DNA of 64,000 bases, from NCBI GenBank assembly GCA_021234155.1, contig JAJEKV010000034.1, positions 14,184,671-14,248,670 on the forward strand, in the 5' to 3' direction. This DNA comes from Isoetes taiwanensis. Taxonomy: Eukaryota > Streptophyta > Lycopodiopsida > Isoetales > Isoetaceae. The notes beneath the pieces are model-generated. The model did not search any database. It was not told the origin of the DNA and was given only the letters and a program-made list of their open reading frames with translations. This document shows positions 23,259 to 34,350 of the stretch, piece after piece (the stretch's first letter is position 1; the number at the start of each line of letters is the position of its first letter). The position numbers and the translations under genes were made by a program.

Positions 23259-25047
23259 ATTATATAGCTCCAAAAGTAAAAATCTTCAACATCTTCATCA
23301 CCTCTTTATTACCATTATTGGACTAGATGTGCTACATATGCATGCACAAAAGAAAAAGATAGTTTAAACATTTCATTGTCTCATTAGCCGACCCGTTCAT
23401 TTCTCTTTATAAATATCTATAGAGACATTAATGAAATTAGAAGTTTTGGAAACACTCATTGAACTTGAACTTTACGACAGCATATTATTTGCAAAAGCTC
23501 ACAACCTATGATATAGTTACATTTCATATATGCATGATTTTGTCGTATACGTATCTACAATATGTTCAATATAGACTTTTAATGCGCTGTCAAAAAAACA
23601 TTAGTGCTATAGAAGTAGGTAAGAATATCTCAAGGGATCTTAATACATTTAATATGAAATATCACGCAAAGGATGACTCATGAGACAAGATATTGTACAT
23701 TGTAATACAACATGATAAATTCATTAAATGCTATGCAAATGTATGTTGAACCCTGTGTTGTTGGGCCATTTGAAAACATAGAACAATGTGGCCATATCCC
23801 AACCCACTTCTAGCCTCAATGAGCTCAAGGCTTCCTTTCAGTGTTTACTTGCAGACACTGCTATGGCTCATAGGTTTAAAAAGGATCTGTCTATGGCACT
23901 AATTGGAACTCTGTGGGATCATTTTTAGGGCTATTTCAATTCTTTAACCTCCTTTTTAACAGTCTTGATGGTTTCCCCTGCACAGAGTTTCTGGTGAAGA
24001 GGCACATGGAGAGAGGACATTACCATGAAGTTGATCCTAGCATGATGGTGCTTTCTTAGTAGCAGGCTATTAAATATTTGCACTGGGTGAAGTCTAAAGT
24101 TATAGGTTGTGTGACTTTGGAGTGGATACTTAAGGTCAGGGACATCTGGGAGTTCAACAAGAAAATAAAGATATACTTCAAAGAGAAGCTACACATCCTC
24201 CAAAATTGTCGAGACACTTGTATTTTACATCTAGTTGACTCTACTCCATTCGGGCTAGTTGAGTTTTATGAGCTTGTAATGTCGTGGATGCACGTGTGTT
24301 AGGGGTACAGTTTCATTTTATATACAAGCTCTTTAATCTTGATGTAAGAAGGATAAAACAAGGTGTTACGCCCGAGGGGTTGTCCTCAGATGATCTGAGA
24401 GTGTGTTTTCATTATTTATTTATTTTTTTGTTGTTTCGTGTTGGTTTTTGTCTGTTTTCTTTGTCGAACTGCATGAATGATGTGTATACAAGGTGTTATT
24501 TTCTTATCCCATAAGTTCTTAGATGTATTTGAGAAGCTATGGAGGTTAATTCAAGCCACTGAGGAATGAAAGAGAAAGTACTAATAACTTCAAACTAATT
24601 AGGCCAAGCTCATTGGGCTTTTATAAGATATTGTGAGTGATACGATAGTCTACAACTAGCGATTCCCTAGTTTGTTAATCAATCAAGCTTATATAATATT
24701 TTTGGAACTGTGAGTAGATGAGTTTTTATGCAACATGTGATTTGGAGCATGTCTAAAACATGCTCCAACATAATACATTTGCTCGGGAAGACATTAAACA
24801 AGTGCATACCATAAGTCAAAGTGAGCTTCTTTAGAATAACCAGTTTTATTTGTTACTCTCCATGAAGTTGAAACATTTAATATTTGGCAGTCTCTCTATT
24901 GAGTTAGTAAGTAGTCGTAAAGTGTCATGATCGCCTTTGAGTATATATTTTCAAGGATATATTTAGAGTCTATAAGTGCTTTGAAAAATAGTTTGTGATA
25001 TTTGTTGTGAGATGGGAGTACGAGAATTTACTTTAATTTATGACTAT
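23259..25047. other. Intergenic; possible old coding remnant at 23.78-24.30 kb
   Basis: Mostly AT-rich and featureless. Between about 23780 and 24300 the plus strand has coding-like composition and several short open frames in successive phases (for example one reading LNELKASFQCLLADTAMAHR), which might be a transposon or gene remnant. I could not assign it to a family. Confidence 0.3.
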
Positions 25048-25510
25048 AGGAATTGAATTGAATTGAATTGAATTGAATTGAATTGAATTGAATTGGATTT
25101 TGATCATCCACCTAGACCAATTGCAAACTACTACTATCAAGATTAAAAAACCCCTGCCCTGAAGGATTTTCGGGGGAAAAACCTTGATAGTCATAAGAAT
25201 GTTGATCCCGGATGCTGATAAATTATACAAGAATATATCATGCTGCATTATGATACATGTCAAGATACTGTTTGAGGACATATCTGAGTGCGCATATCCA
25301 TTACCTCCTCAAGATATGATCCCAGTAACCACACTGCAACATCACATATTGCATGCCTGGATACAATCAAAATCCAAACAATTCTGAAAAGTGTGGCACT
25401 CATTCTAAACGACTCTCAATTGATAACACTGATAAAGCCTATCCTCATGCACCTCCACAATCCATCTGTATGTCTCAATTTTGAGGTGATGTGCACCTGT
25501 GCGAATTGAA
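25048..25510 (-). mobile_element. LINE 3' fragment, minus strand, with (AATTC)n tail
   Basis: Read on the minus strand, a decayed match to the LINE C-terminal domain (a trace of IRTGAHHL near 25495) leads into the common 3' region. That region has the hairpin around CCGAAAATCCTTCAGGGCAG and the terminal word GACCAATTGC near 25115. The tail is about nine AATTC units (AATTG on the plus strand) at 25048-25095. The body is the same as in the (CCTT)n-tailed copies but the tail repeat is different. Confidence 0.8.
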
Positions 25511-27056
25511 GTGATGAGTCTGCCTTCTCCATGGGCACATTGGACTTGTATTCTATTTCTTCTTCTAATGGATACTCTCCAACAACAAAGTCAATCCATC
25601 ATGGACAATTTTGTACCTCATAGTCACTTAGTCCTCCCGGCCTATCCAAATTTCTCTTCTTTGAGTATATGCAATTTTCATCCTTCAAGTTTGAGTTCCC
25701 TACCTCATCTGGAAACTTGTCTAGAATTTTTTTTATGATGAAGATGCTTGTAATACCTGCAATGTTATTATTCAAAATAATTCAACAAAACTTTATGGCA
25801 AAAAAATGCATAAAGTAGAAGAAAAAGAAACAGAAAAGGATAGCAAATCAGAAACTTCATAGCTACGGTATACTCCTCTAGAACTCTTTTCGTATAATTG
25901 AGCCAAGGGCACAATTGCCGTCTTGTGAGTATACTAGGGTTTGAATAAGCTTGCTCTATTTGTAAGCCTAAAGGCTCAAAACCAGTCTCCAAATCTTCAC
26001 CATGTGGAACTTCAATATGTGGTGCATAAGTTTTAGAACTCTTTTAACACCATGCAATAGTTCTCTATTAAATGCTCCAACCAAACCTCATTCTTAACCC
26101 AGTCTTTTCACCCTTTAGAATTTCGTATGTGCTATGAATGGCTGTACATGATGACATCCAATGCATCCAACAATCTCTTACTTCATTGGATATTTAACCC
26201 CTCACCATCTCAAGCAATTTCTCTATGGATAGTCCAAAAGTTTCGGTGTCAATATCAGATCTAGTGGCAACTTCAAAACAAGTTTGCTCCAATTGAGGAT
26301 TGACAATAACAGTTTACCCATTTTATGAATCCACTTATCATGAACCCCTTTTGTGGCTGCGGCTTTGAATTTTTCTTCATCATCGCTTTCTTTGTATCTT
26401 TTCAATTCAATCAATACTTCCTTGTCCATCTTTCTTTATTTCATGACAAAAACAATAAAACCAATGGAGTTAATTCAGATTAAATATGGAGTTACGAATG
26501 CATTGAATGTTGTGAAAAGAGAAGATAATCACCTGGAAAAGCATTTTGCAATATGCAAAACGTGGCAATTGATATTAATGATGCTTACGAGTGCCCAAAC
26601 TAGCATAGTCTTTCATCTTCGGCGTTGCAATAATATTTCAGATCCAATTTGGAGCAATATTATTCAGGATTTACTGTAGCAATTTTTTGGACACTATAAA
26701 GTGTATCTTTCATTATGTTAGCAATAATACTACCTTTGTTCATGAAAAAATAAATATAACATAAAATAAATATCAAACTTGTAGTTTAACATTATCAAAA
26801 TTACTGAATCATTTATTCTATTAAATACAGAGATTAGTTGTTGCATATGGCACTTGTCCATTCTATGAAGAAAACTGAAACACGTATGTGCCACTCCTTA
26901 TATAGAATTGATGGTTGGAACATATCTCTTCCATCCGAGCCATTGTCCTGTGGTTCCTATCCCAACAAAGGAACATGTTGCCACTTAACAATCATTACAC
27001 TTTGAGCAAATGGAGTCAGTGAGAGGAATATAATTTTCTCTACTTGTTTTCATGAA
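25511..27056. other. Intergenic, weak coding-like frames on the minus strand
   Basis: A minus-strand frame at 26429-26223 reads MDKEVLIELKRYKESDDEEK and a second at 25992-25768 reads METGFEPLGLQIEQAYSNPS. Both look more protein-like than their surroundings but match nothing I recognise. They may be pieces of one decayed transposon-type gene. Confidence 0.3.
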
Positions 27057-29185
27057 TTGAATTGATTTTTATCGTCTGCGAAGACCAATTATCTTATGGG
27101 ACCCAACAATAGATACAAGCAGCATATATTGCTAGGATTAAAAAACCAAAGTGTTTTCGAGGGAAAAACCTTGACAGTAATAGGTATGCTGAGAGACTGT
27201 ACAATGATACATAATAATAATTTTTAGTCTCAATGGTGTGTTTGAGGACATAACTTAGAACCTGCATCCATGATGTCTTGGAGAAAAGATCCTAACAAAC
27301 CCACTGAGGTTGTGTCTAGCAGCGCATGAAGCGGCTAGTTAGGCAGAATAAACTCAGTATAGCGGGCTTAGATGTAATTGGACATTGGACATTTCTACAT
27401 GTATGGTATTTGTCCTCAATGGCACCCTGATGGCAACATTGATAGAATCTATCCTCAAGTGACACTCGAGCCCATTTATCTGTCTCAATTCGCAGGCAAT
27501 GTGCACCTATGTGAATTGACACTATCAACTTGTGCTTTTTCAGTAACAGATGTATACACAGGTAGCGTTGTGGATCCCGTCTAAGCATTGGGTTGACCTT
27601 GCTGGTAGTGTGATGTCTTAACATGTTCCAGAGCACTCGCATCTCAAAGCTTGTTGAGGAAACAAGCATCGAAGTAATATCGCAAGTTATGTTGGTCCTC
27701 TTCAGTTTCCACTTGTATGCAGTTGTGCTCTTGCACATTCCATCAAGAGAACCACTGAGTTCGCCTCTCCTTCCAACAGGCTTTGAGGCGCTGCGGACCC
27801 ATGGCCACTATATAAGCTAGATGAGGGAGACGATCATTGCCCATACTAACTACCTTCTGGAAGTTGATAATGTGGTGGTCAAGTGCTGCCTGTTGTAAAG
27901 GTAAGAAACTTGTCTCTTGCATAAAGGTCTGATAGAGGACTGGATTTTACCCCAAGTGCCTGAGCTAGTAGGCCTTCTATACCTGCTCCAGTTCATTCCA
28001 GGTGGCTAGGGATATGATCAGACCCCAAACTTCACCCCATATAAAAAAAAAAAAAAACAATATCTACTAAGACCCTAACAAAATGTGATAGATGAGCACA
28101 GTCATCTAGCTCTGCCTTGTGACTATTGTTTTTCATTACATACAGTGCCTTTCAACCTGCTGTTACCCGTAATCGGATGGAAGTGTCTCAGTATGTGGTA
28201 GTGGGGAACTCTATGTCCAGAACTTGTAGGTGGGCGCTACATTCACATTTGCCTTCTAAAGGACAGAAGCTTCGAATAGTGCAAATATGAGACAAGCAGT
28301 ATCATAGTCTTGGCCAAATTGACCCGCATTCCCTTGGCTTAGCAGAAAGTGTCTAGTGCATGCAAATGCTGTTGCATGTCTTTCGCGATGTGGGCCAGAA
28401 GATTAACATCGTTGGCGTATATGAGCTACTTATTAATCTGGTGCACAAGCTGAGCTCCATCACTCCCATGATCAATAAGCCACCCTTCCAACTGATCAAT
28501 GTAAAGGCCAAACAATATTAGAGAAAGCAGACATCCCTATCGAATCCCAACACTACTGTTGATAGGTTGTCCTGTCGGTGTCAATCTTCCTGACTTCCCC
28601 TGTATTATGCGTATAAACCATCTAAGTGTATGCTAAGGGGTTTTTTTATTGCCTATTTTGTACTTAGAATAAGGGATATTTACCATTTATTTCACTTGTC
28701 TAGTTATATTTTAAGGAGTATAAGTGTATATCAAGCCATTTTTGCGTATAATAAGGGGGTTTTGCCTGACCCTAGGAACGCAGATGCCATATCCGAAATA
28801 CATAAAGGCGAATCCCCTGGGGTCTCATACAACTTGTATACCGCAATTTGAAAGTCCATATGGAGCTCCCCGCTGTCTTAATCTCTCCCACCACTTTTTG
28901 CGAGGAGTGTGAAGCAGCATTAAAGGTCCTATCATTGATTTCTGCTATTCTCAACCAATAGTGTGAAGATGTGATTAATGGTGGATTATCGAGGCTTGAA
29001 TCCTGCCTGTGTAAGTGTTTGGCACCTCTATTTCCTCCACCCACATCGCCAAATGTTGCTCCAGATTGCTGGCCATCAATTTTCCAAAGAGGGAGCTGAC
29101 CATGATTGTTCTACAGTTGGCATGGTTATCTGGGTCTCCTGCCTTATAGATGGGTAGGCAAAGCTTTTGCTATATGTAGTGTCGA
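27057..29185 (-). mobile_element. Decayed LINE, minus strand, (AATTC)n tail
   Basis: Read 5' to 3' on the minus strand: reverse transcriptase N-terminal words (KAGDPDNHANCRTIMVSSLF near 29130, FGKLMA); LIYANDVNLLAHIA near 28410, a relic of the LIYADD active site; KGMRVNLAKT near 28330; then the C-terminal domain KKHKLIVSIHIGAHCLRIET near 27510. The 3' hairpin region and a short AATTC tail lie at 27057-27180. Stops and frameshifts are frequent. A roughly 225-base unrelated segment at 28621-28845 appears to split the reverse transcriptase domain. The whole is nonfunctional. Confidence 0.85.
28621..28845. repeat. Possible insertion inside the LINE reverse transcriptase
   Basis: LINE-coding text is readable on both sides but not within this segment, which is AT-rich with a GC-rich end. 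Its end words (GGGGGTTTTGCCTGACCCT, then AACGCAGATGCCATATCC) resemble a segment near 59500-59545 (GGGTTTTTTGCTGACCCC, then AACGCACGTGGCGTATCC), so both may belong to one dispersed short element. No terminal repeats or target duplication were found. Confidence 0.4.
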
Positions 29186-30381
29186 TTTTGTTTCGATTGA
29201 TTTTTTTATCTTGTGGATTTGGTTCAATCCTTGGCCTTCTAGCTTTTCATGGTTGTAGAAATAGAAAAAACTGTCTTGAATGATAGTGGATTGCCATACA
29301 GAGATTTGTTAAAGCATGAGGAGAAGTTTGTGGATCCATTAGAGATGTGCAAGTGTTGGGGACCAAAGGTGGAGAATAAAGAATCCTATACACTGAGTTG
29401 CTCTGAAAAAAGAGAAGCAAGAGGCTTTTCTGAGCATTTACAGGGCAATCTATGAGGAAAGGAGTCATGTTCGAAATGGGCAGATTAGCCTAAGTTATGG
29501 CTATAGCATGGTTTTTGCACGATGTTAAAGGTAAGGATATAGATTTGTTGAGTTTTTATAAGCATGCTTCAAAAAAGAGGTTTTCAATGCTAGAGGAAGA
29601 TAATCTACCCATCAAGGAAGATAGTGGGACTAAAAAAGCACTAAGACCTATACAAGATTCAGTCATCACTGAACCATGATTGGCTTCATCATATTCTAAA
29701 TCCATGGAGTCCAAGAGATAGAAATATGGTAATACAAATTGTAGTCTTTATTTTGTTTTTTGCTGATAGTAAGTACTTTTGATAAACATTGTTCTGTTTT
29801 GATATTTAATTGTAGGATTCAGATTCACTTTATACTTCTTGTATTGCAAATTTTAATTTGTGGACTAGAATGTAGATTATATGATTTCTTAAAGGATTGT
29901 AAAGTCTTGAATCTAGAGTGATCAAAAGATTGTGGTTTGTGCGTAACAAGTAGTCATTGGCAAACTTCAATTGGGGTTTTTGTTGTGGAGTTGTTGCTTT
30001 GTTTATAGCCTAGCATTGTGGTTATTGTGGTCATACTTTTTGTGGTTTTAGGTCAACAGATCTTAAATTGTGGTTCTTTAATAGAATTGTGGTTTGGAGT
30101 TGTGAATTTATATTATAGATTTAAAATTGTGGTATAGAATTGTGATTTAGAGTTTGTGAATTTAGATTTATATTTAGATTTGTTGTTTGTGGTTTATGAT
30201 TTGTTGGTTGGGGTTAGTGGATTTTAAATTGCGGTCCTTTGATTTGATTTATGATTTGGAACAAGATGAGCTAGCAAAGGCACTAATGACCTGTGGCGCA
30301 ATTGCAGATTCCTTTTTCAAAAACTCAATTTTTTGGTGTTTTAAGGGGGTAGTTATAAAAAATGTGTTAAAAAAATATTGA
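29186..30381. other. Possible coding remnant followed by T/G-rich DNA
   Basis: At about 29250-29680 the plus strand has several coding-like frames (LLKHEEKFVDPLEMCKCWGP; SIYRAIYEERSHVRNGQISL; MLEEDNLPIKEDSGTKKALR) in shifting phases, suggesting a broken gene or transposon of unknown type. From about 29930 to 30260 the sequence is dominated by degenerate TTGTGGTTT words, a low-complexity tract. Confidence 0.35.
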
Positions 30382-31900
30382 TTGCATGCCAAAACTCAAT
30401 CTTTAGTGTTGCCCAACATGTCTTTTAATGGTACGAATGGGGCCGGCTCAATTGAGACAGGAGCTCCATCTCTCTCCTCTTCTCAGTTACGTATTCCAGT
30501 TTCTGTTCCAAATGTAGTTGCCTCGACTACAGTTCACACTTCTGCCCATACGTCTGGTGAGACTGGAAGATGTGTTGAACATGTGCCCTTAGGGGACTCT
30601 TCTGAGAATGTCGCACTTCCAACGCACGTTGGAGGTTCCTCGGGTCAGGTGGTGTGATCTGGCCACGTTGGAAGTTCTGTGGGTCAGGCAAGACCCTCTT
30701 TGTCTGCTGAAGTTGCTTCTGGACTAGCAGCACCTCCAACACATGTTGGAGGTTTCTCATGTCAGTTGAGATCTCATGTGTCTGTGGCGTACCCCTCTGG
30801 ACAGGCTGCACCTAATAGTGTTGCATAGGCGGCACCTCCAACACAGGTTGGAAGTTCCTTGGCACGGACTAATCGTGGAGATAGTGCTCAGATGGTGGTG
30901 CAACCTACACAAACTAATGTACCCGCAGGGCAAGTGGTACGTCCAACACACGGAGGACTTCCTAAGGGCTTGAGGAGTTTCCCCCTCTTCCCCACGACAG
31001 GCGGAGAAGTTGCGTCCTATCTCTAGCAATTGCAAGCCAAGCAAGACTCTATGGATGTCCAGCTCCCATAAGACGAAATCTTTTATGAGGTTCAAGAGTG
31101 CAGGGCAACTTTTCAACATTTTGGGGCTCCAGTGGTGCAGATTAGCCATGAAGATCATCGACGCCATGTGGAGCAGTTGGTTGCGTGTTCCGTGGTTTGC
31201 CACTCACCGGCCCTTTCTTGGATCTGAAGCGCGTGGGATCTTGGCTATCTGGGCACCTTCACAAGCTAGGGCTTCCTGCTTATCAATCTATCAAGCTTGC
31301 GGCAAAAGATCAACGTTGCTTTCTTTTGATGTTTGAATTTCCTGTGCCAGCTGGTCAACTCATAGAATGAGGTGTTGATCCTCTTTTGCTCTATCAACAG
31401 TATGTTCCTGGATTCTTTCCAGCTAAGCCTGATGCCTTACTTGCCCCATTCTGGTTTGCTATTGAAGATTTCCTTCCAGAGCTACAGGATTCCAAGTTCA
31501 TTTCTGCGATTGCTAATGAGATTGGACTCCATTTGCAACACTCCATAATCAATGGCATCGCTAAGATTTGTGTTGCAAGGCCCATTCATCGTCATTTGCC
31601 TCAAACAATTGTTGTCCAAAGGGGGCCATGTTCTTTTCGTTTAAGCTGTCCTTGTTGAATGGTCATGAGCTATCCCTCATGTTTCCTGAAACCCCTCTCT
31701 TTGCTCAATATCGCAAGGTTCACCACTAGGTTCCTCCAACTGCTCCTCTGACACTCCATGCTCCTAGATCAGCTCCCATCTCAATGGATATCTCTCACAC
31801 CCCTTTGACTGCCCTCCTACTCTTCCAGTTGCAGCTTCTTCATCTCAGTCTTTGGATCACCAAATGTTGAGACTGGCTGAGATTTAGAGATTGCAAGAGC
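30382..31900 (+). pseudogene. Broken ORF1/gag-like gene with short Gly/Val/Pro repeats
   Basis: One frame stays readable across several stops. The first part is low-complexity and repetitive, with variants of PTHVGGSSGQ and PTQVGSSL recurring four to five times. Then a more globular part (FYEVQECRATFQHFGAPVVQ) follows. After a frame change comes DPLLLYQQYVPGFFPAKPDA and FWFAIEDFLPELQDSKFISA with IANEIGLHLQH. That layout of W/F-P-F-P, a hydrophobic strand and an A..IG.PL segment resembles the DUF4283 domain found in ORF1 of plant L1-type LINEs, or a gag-like protein. At least six stops or shifts make it a pseudogene. The family call is tentative. Confidence 0.5.
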
Positions 31901-32111
31901 ACACGATTCCGTGTTAGAGGACAAATTCCTGGGGCACACAATTTTATGATATGCAAGTTGTAGCAAATGAATGCTATTTTTGTTTTGAACTATATGTGAG
32001 GGATGAAACCATTTTGATATGCAATTTGTTTCAGCACATGAATGCTGGCTCATGTTAAAATTTTAAGCTATAAAATGTGTAGTATTTCAAGCCTAATCCG
32101 TTTAATCGAAG

Positions 32112-32304
32112 GCAAAGACAGAGGGTGCAAGTGCTGCAACTGCAAATGCTCATCATGCACCTGCACTAAGAAGACCACTGAAGGATGTAATTGTGGCCCA
32201 AACTTCAAATGTAACCCTTGCAACTCCTTAGCATGTAAAATAAGGAGACCACGAAAGCATACAATTGTGGCCCAAACTGCAAATGCAATCCTTGCAACTG
32301 CTGA
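32112..32304 (+). CDS. Metallothionein exon with duplicated 3' end (partial or broken)
   Basis: Metallothioneins are small cytosolic Cys-rich proteins that chelate Zn, Cu or Cd. The frame gives GCKCCNCKCSSCTCTKK, then GCNCGPNFKCNPCNS, a dense Cys-x-Cys pattern typical of plant and fern metallothioneins. About 74 bases after the start of the last block (ACCACTGAAGG at 32174) the block recurs (ACCACGAAAGC at 32248) and in a shifted frame reads NCGPNCKCNPCNC and stop at 32302-32304, the canonical ending. The first copy has lost its stop through a small deletion and changed Cys to Phe and Ser. Because 74 is not a multiple of three, reading through gives a Cys-poor tail. A CGAAG acceptor-like site precedes the exon; the 5' exon with the start codon was not found. 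Confidence 0.72.
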
Positions 32305-32794
32305 ATGCTCCTGAGCATGTAAAATAACTACACAACAGCGGGCTAGAGTCTGCTCATTGTAAACTTTCCACATGTTTTCCATCTTAACGTTTTCGACATT
32401 AATATGATCTTATATAATCCCACAAAATTCTATCCTTTGTGTAACTACTAAGTATTAAGCAACTACGTTTGTTTCTTTTAATAAACACAGGCTTTGTTAT
32501 TTCCTTATTCAATAGAAAGAATAAAAACATAAAAAGAACATGGGCATTATAGAATCTCAATTATAGATGTATTGCCAATTCAATCCCATGTCCCGCACTT
32601 AAGATGTCTCCTTGATTCAATCGAAGACCTAGATTTTGTAGGTTGTATGCATGGGACTAAAAGCTTCATGTTGCACACGTGCTCTGGTTTAGCTAAAGGC
32701 TGGGCGTCATGCTTTCTAATCTTATTTAAAATGTCTCTATAAAGTGTAGATGGCAATGTAACATCAAGATTATAATGTTGAACATATATAGTTT
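32305..32794. other. Probable 3' flank of the metallothionein, no gene seen
   Basis: The words GAGCATGTAAAATAA just after both copies of the last metallothionein block show that the duplication includes part of the 3' untranslated region. Beyond that the DNA is AT-rich. AATAAA occurs near 32519 but is distant. Confidence 0.4.
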
Positions 32795-33030
32795 CTTAGT
32801 CGAGGTGTTATGAATACTTCGCCCATATTATATTTTGACAATACCATTTTTTCTGTAGTTGAGGTGCTATGCGCATATAGCCTCATGATATTTTTTTATA
32901 TTTTGTAGACGAGGTGCTATGAATCATGAGTGCATAGGCACATGATATTTGTCTCACATGCCAGTTTATTATAGCCTCAATGATATCTTTCACATACCAT
33001 TTTTGGTGGTTGAGGTGCTATGTGTCCATA
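32795..33030. repeat. Degenerate tandem repeat around GAGGTGCTATG
   Basis: Four copies of TAGT(C/T)GAGGTG(T/C)TATG or close variants occur near 32798, 32856, 32910 and 33009, each followed by a variant of CATATAGCCTCATGATAT. The period is about 55-100 bases with indels. Confidence 0.55.
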
Positions 33031-33505
33031 TCACTATAAAATGTTTAGGAGCTTCATTTGAGCTTTTTGCAATGTGGTGTTACTTCTATAATTTCATAGT
33101 CTTTTTGTTTTTGTATGTTATCCAGGTTTGTAGAAAAAAATTAAATTATAACTTATGCTATTATATCCTTAAAATGCATGTTGAAATTTAGAACATGTCC
33201 ATGTTCTACTTTTTGATCACCCTAAACGACACATCGAAATTAAAATCGAGGACCATTTTTAGATTTGGCCCCTTAAAAGTAGCAAAATTTAAGGGGGTTT
33301 TAGGGAATCTTTGTAAGATTCTTTTTTATAGTGCAAACGCATGTCATTAGTGCGTTTGCTAGGTCATCTTGTTTTGGGTGTCTTAGTTTGTGGATTGAGT
33401 GAATTTTATATTGTGTTCTATGTTTGTGGTTGTAGTTGGGTGTTTTGGTTTGTGGATTGGGGGAATTTTATATTCTGTTCTGTGGTTTGTGTTCTGTTAT
33501 TTTGC
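33031..33505. other. T/G-rich low-complexity stretch
   Basis: Between 33380 and 33500 a roughly 65-base phrase is repeated twice (GTTTGTGGATTGAGTGAATT and GTTTGTGGATTGGGGGAATT, each followed by TTATATT.TGTTCT). No gene recognised. Confidence 0.45.
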
Positions 33506-34350
33506 TACATATTCTAAACGAGGTGCATCTTGAATTACCACAATCGTCGGATCTGTCGATCCTACGGCCCAGACTGTATGTTGGAGCCTCTGGGCACCTC
33601 TCGAATATATTCTAAATGAGGTGCATTCTGGACTACCACAGTCGTCGGATCTGTCGATCCTACGGCTCAGACTATATCTTGGAGCCTCTGGGCACCTCTC
33701 GTTTCGCTTGTGCTCATTTATGATTGGGGGCGCCTATTTTGGGATGTCAAATACGAGTTTGCCTAAGATTTTGATGGTGTATCGAGCCACTATACGGTTT
33801 CGCTTAAGATTTTAGAATATAAAATACGGGAGCTTGAACCTCTCCCAAAATAGCTCAATGTCCTAATAAGACTACTTTAACCAATCTAACCAGTGAGCTA
33901 ACGTGAGTATTTTTTTTATCATAAATCTATGTTTTTCTTATAATAACCCATTGAATTGTTTTAAGAAGAAGAAGAAGAAGAGATTTTAACGTCACGCCAC
34001 AAGGCAGCGTCCTATCGGACATGTGACACTTTACAACACACCCAGATGGGTCTATAGCTTCAGGAATTATATCCATATCAAATCCCCCTGGAACCCCCTG
34101 TTATTTTGCTACATATTCTAAACGAGGTGCATCCTAGACTACCACAGTCATTGGATCTGTAGATCCTACGGCCCAGATTGTATGTTGGAGCCTCTGGGCA
34201 CCTCTTGTTTCGCTTATGTTTTTATCTTAAATCTATATTTTTTTTATAATAACCCATTGAATTGTTTTAGGGATATGGTCTATAGTTTCAGGAATTATAC
34301 CCATATCAAATCCCCCTGGAAGCCCCTATTATTTTGCTATATATTGGTTT
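33506..34350 (-). repeat. Reverse-oriented copies of the SINE-like repeat
   Basis: The core words of the 6-8 kb array appear here in reverse complement three times (near 33530-33600, 33640-33712 and 34140-34210). On the minus strand the best preserved tRNA-like head of the window lies at about 33900-33825: TAGCTCACTGGTTAGATTGG as A box and GGTTCAAGCTCC as B box. The 3' words CAGGGGGTTCCAGGGGGATT and CAATGGGTTATTATAAAAA are present too. A (GAA)n run sits at 33965-33981. Two incomplete units appear to be joined. Confidence 0.78.
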
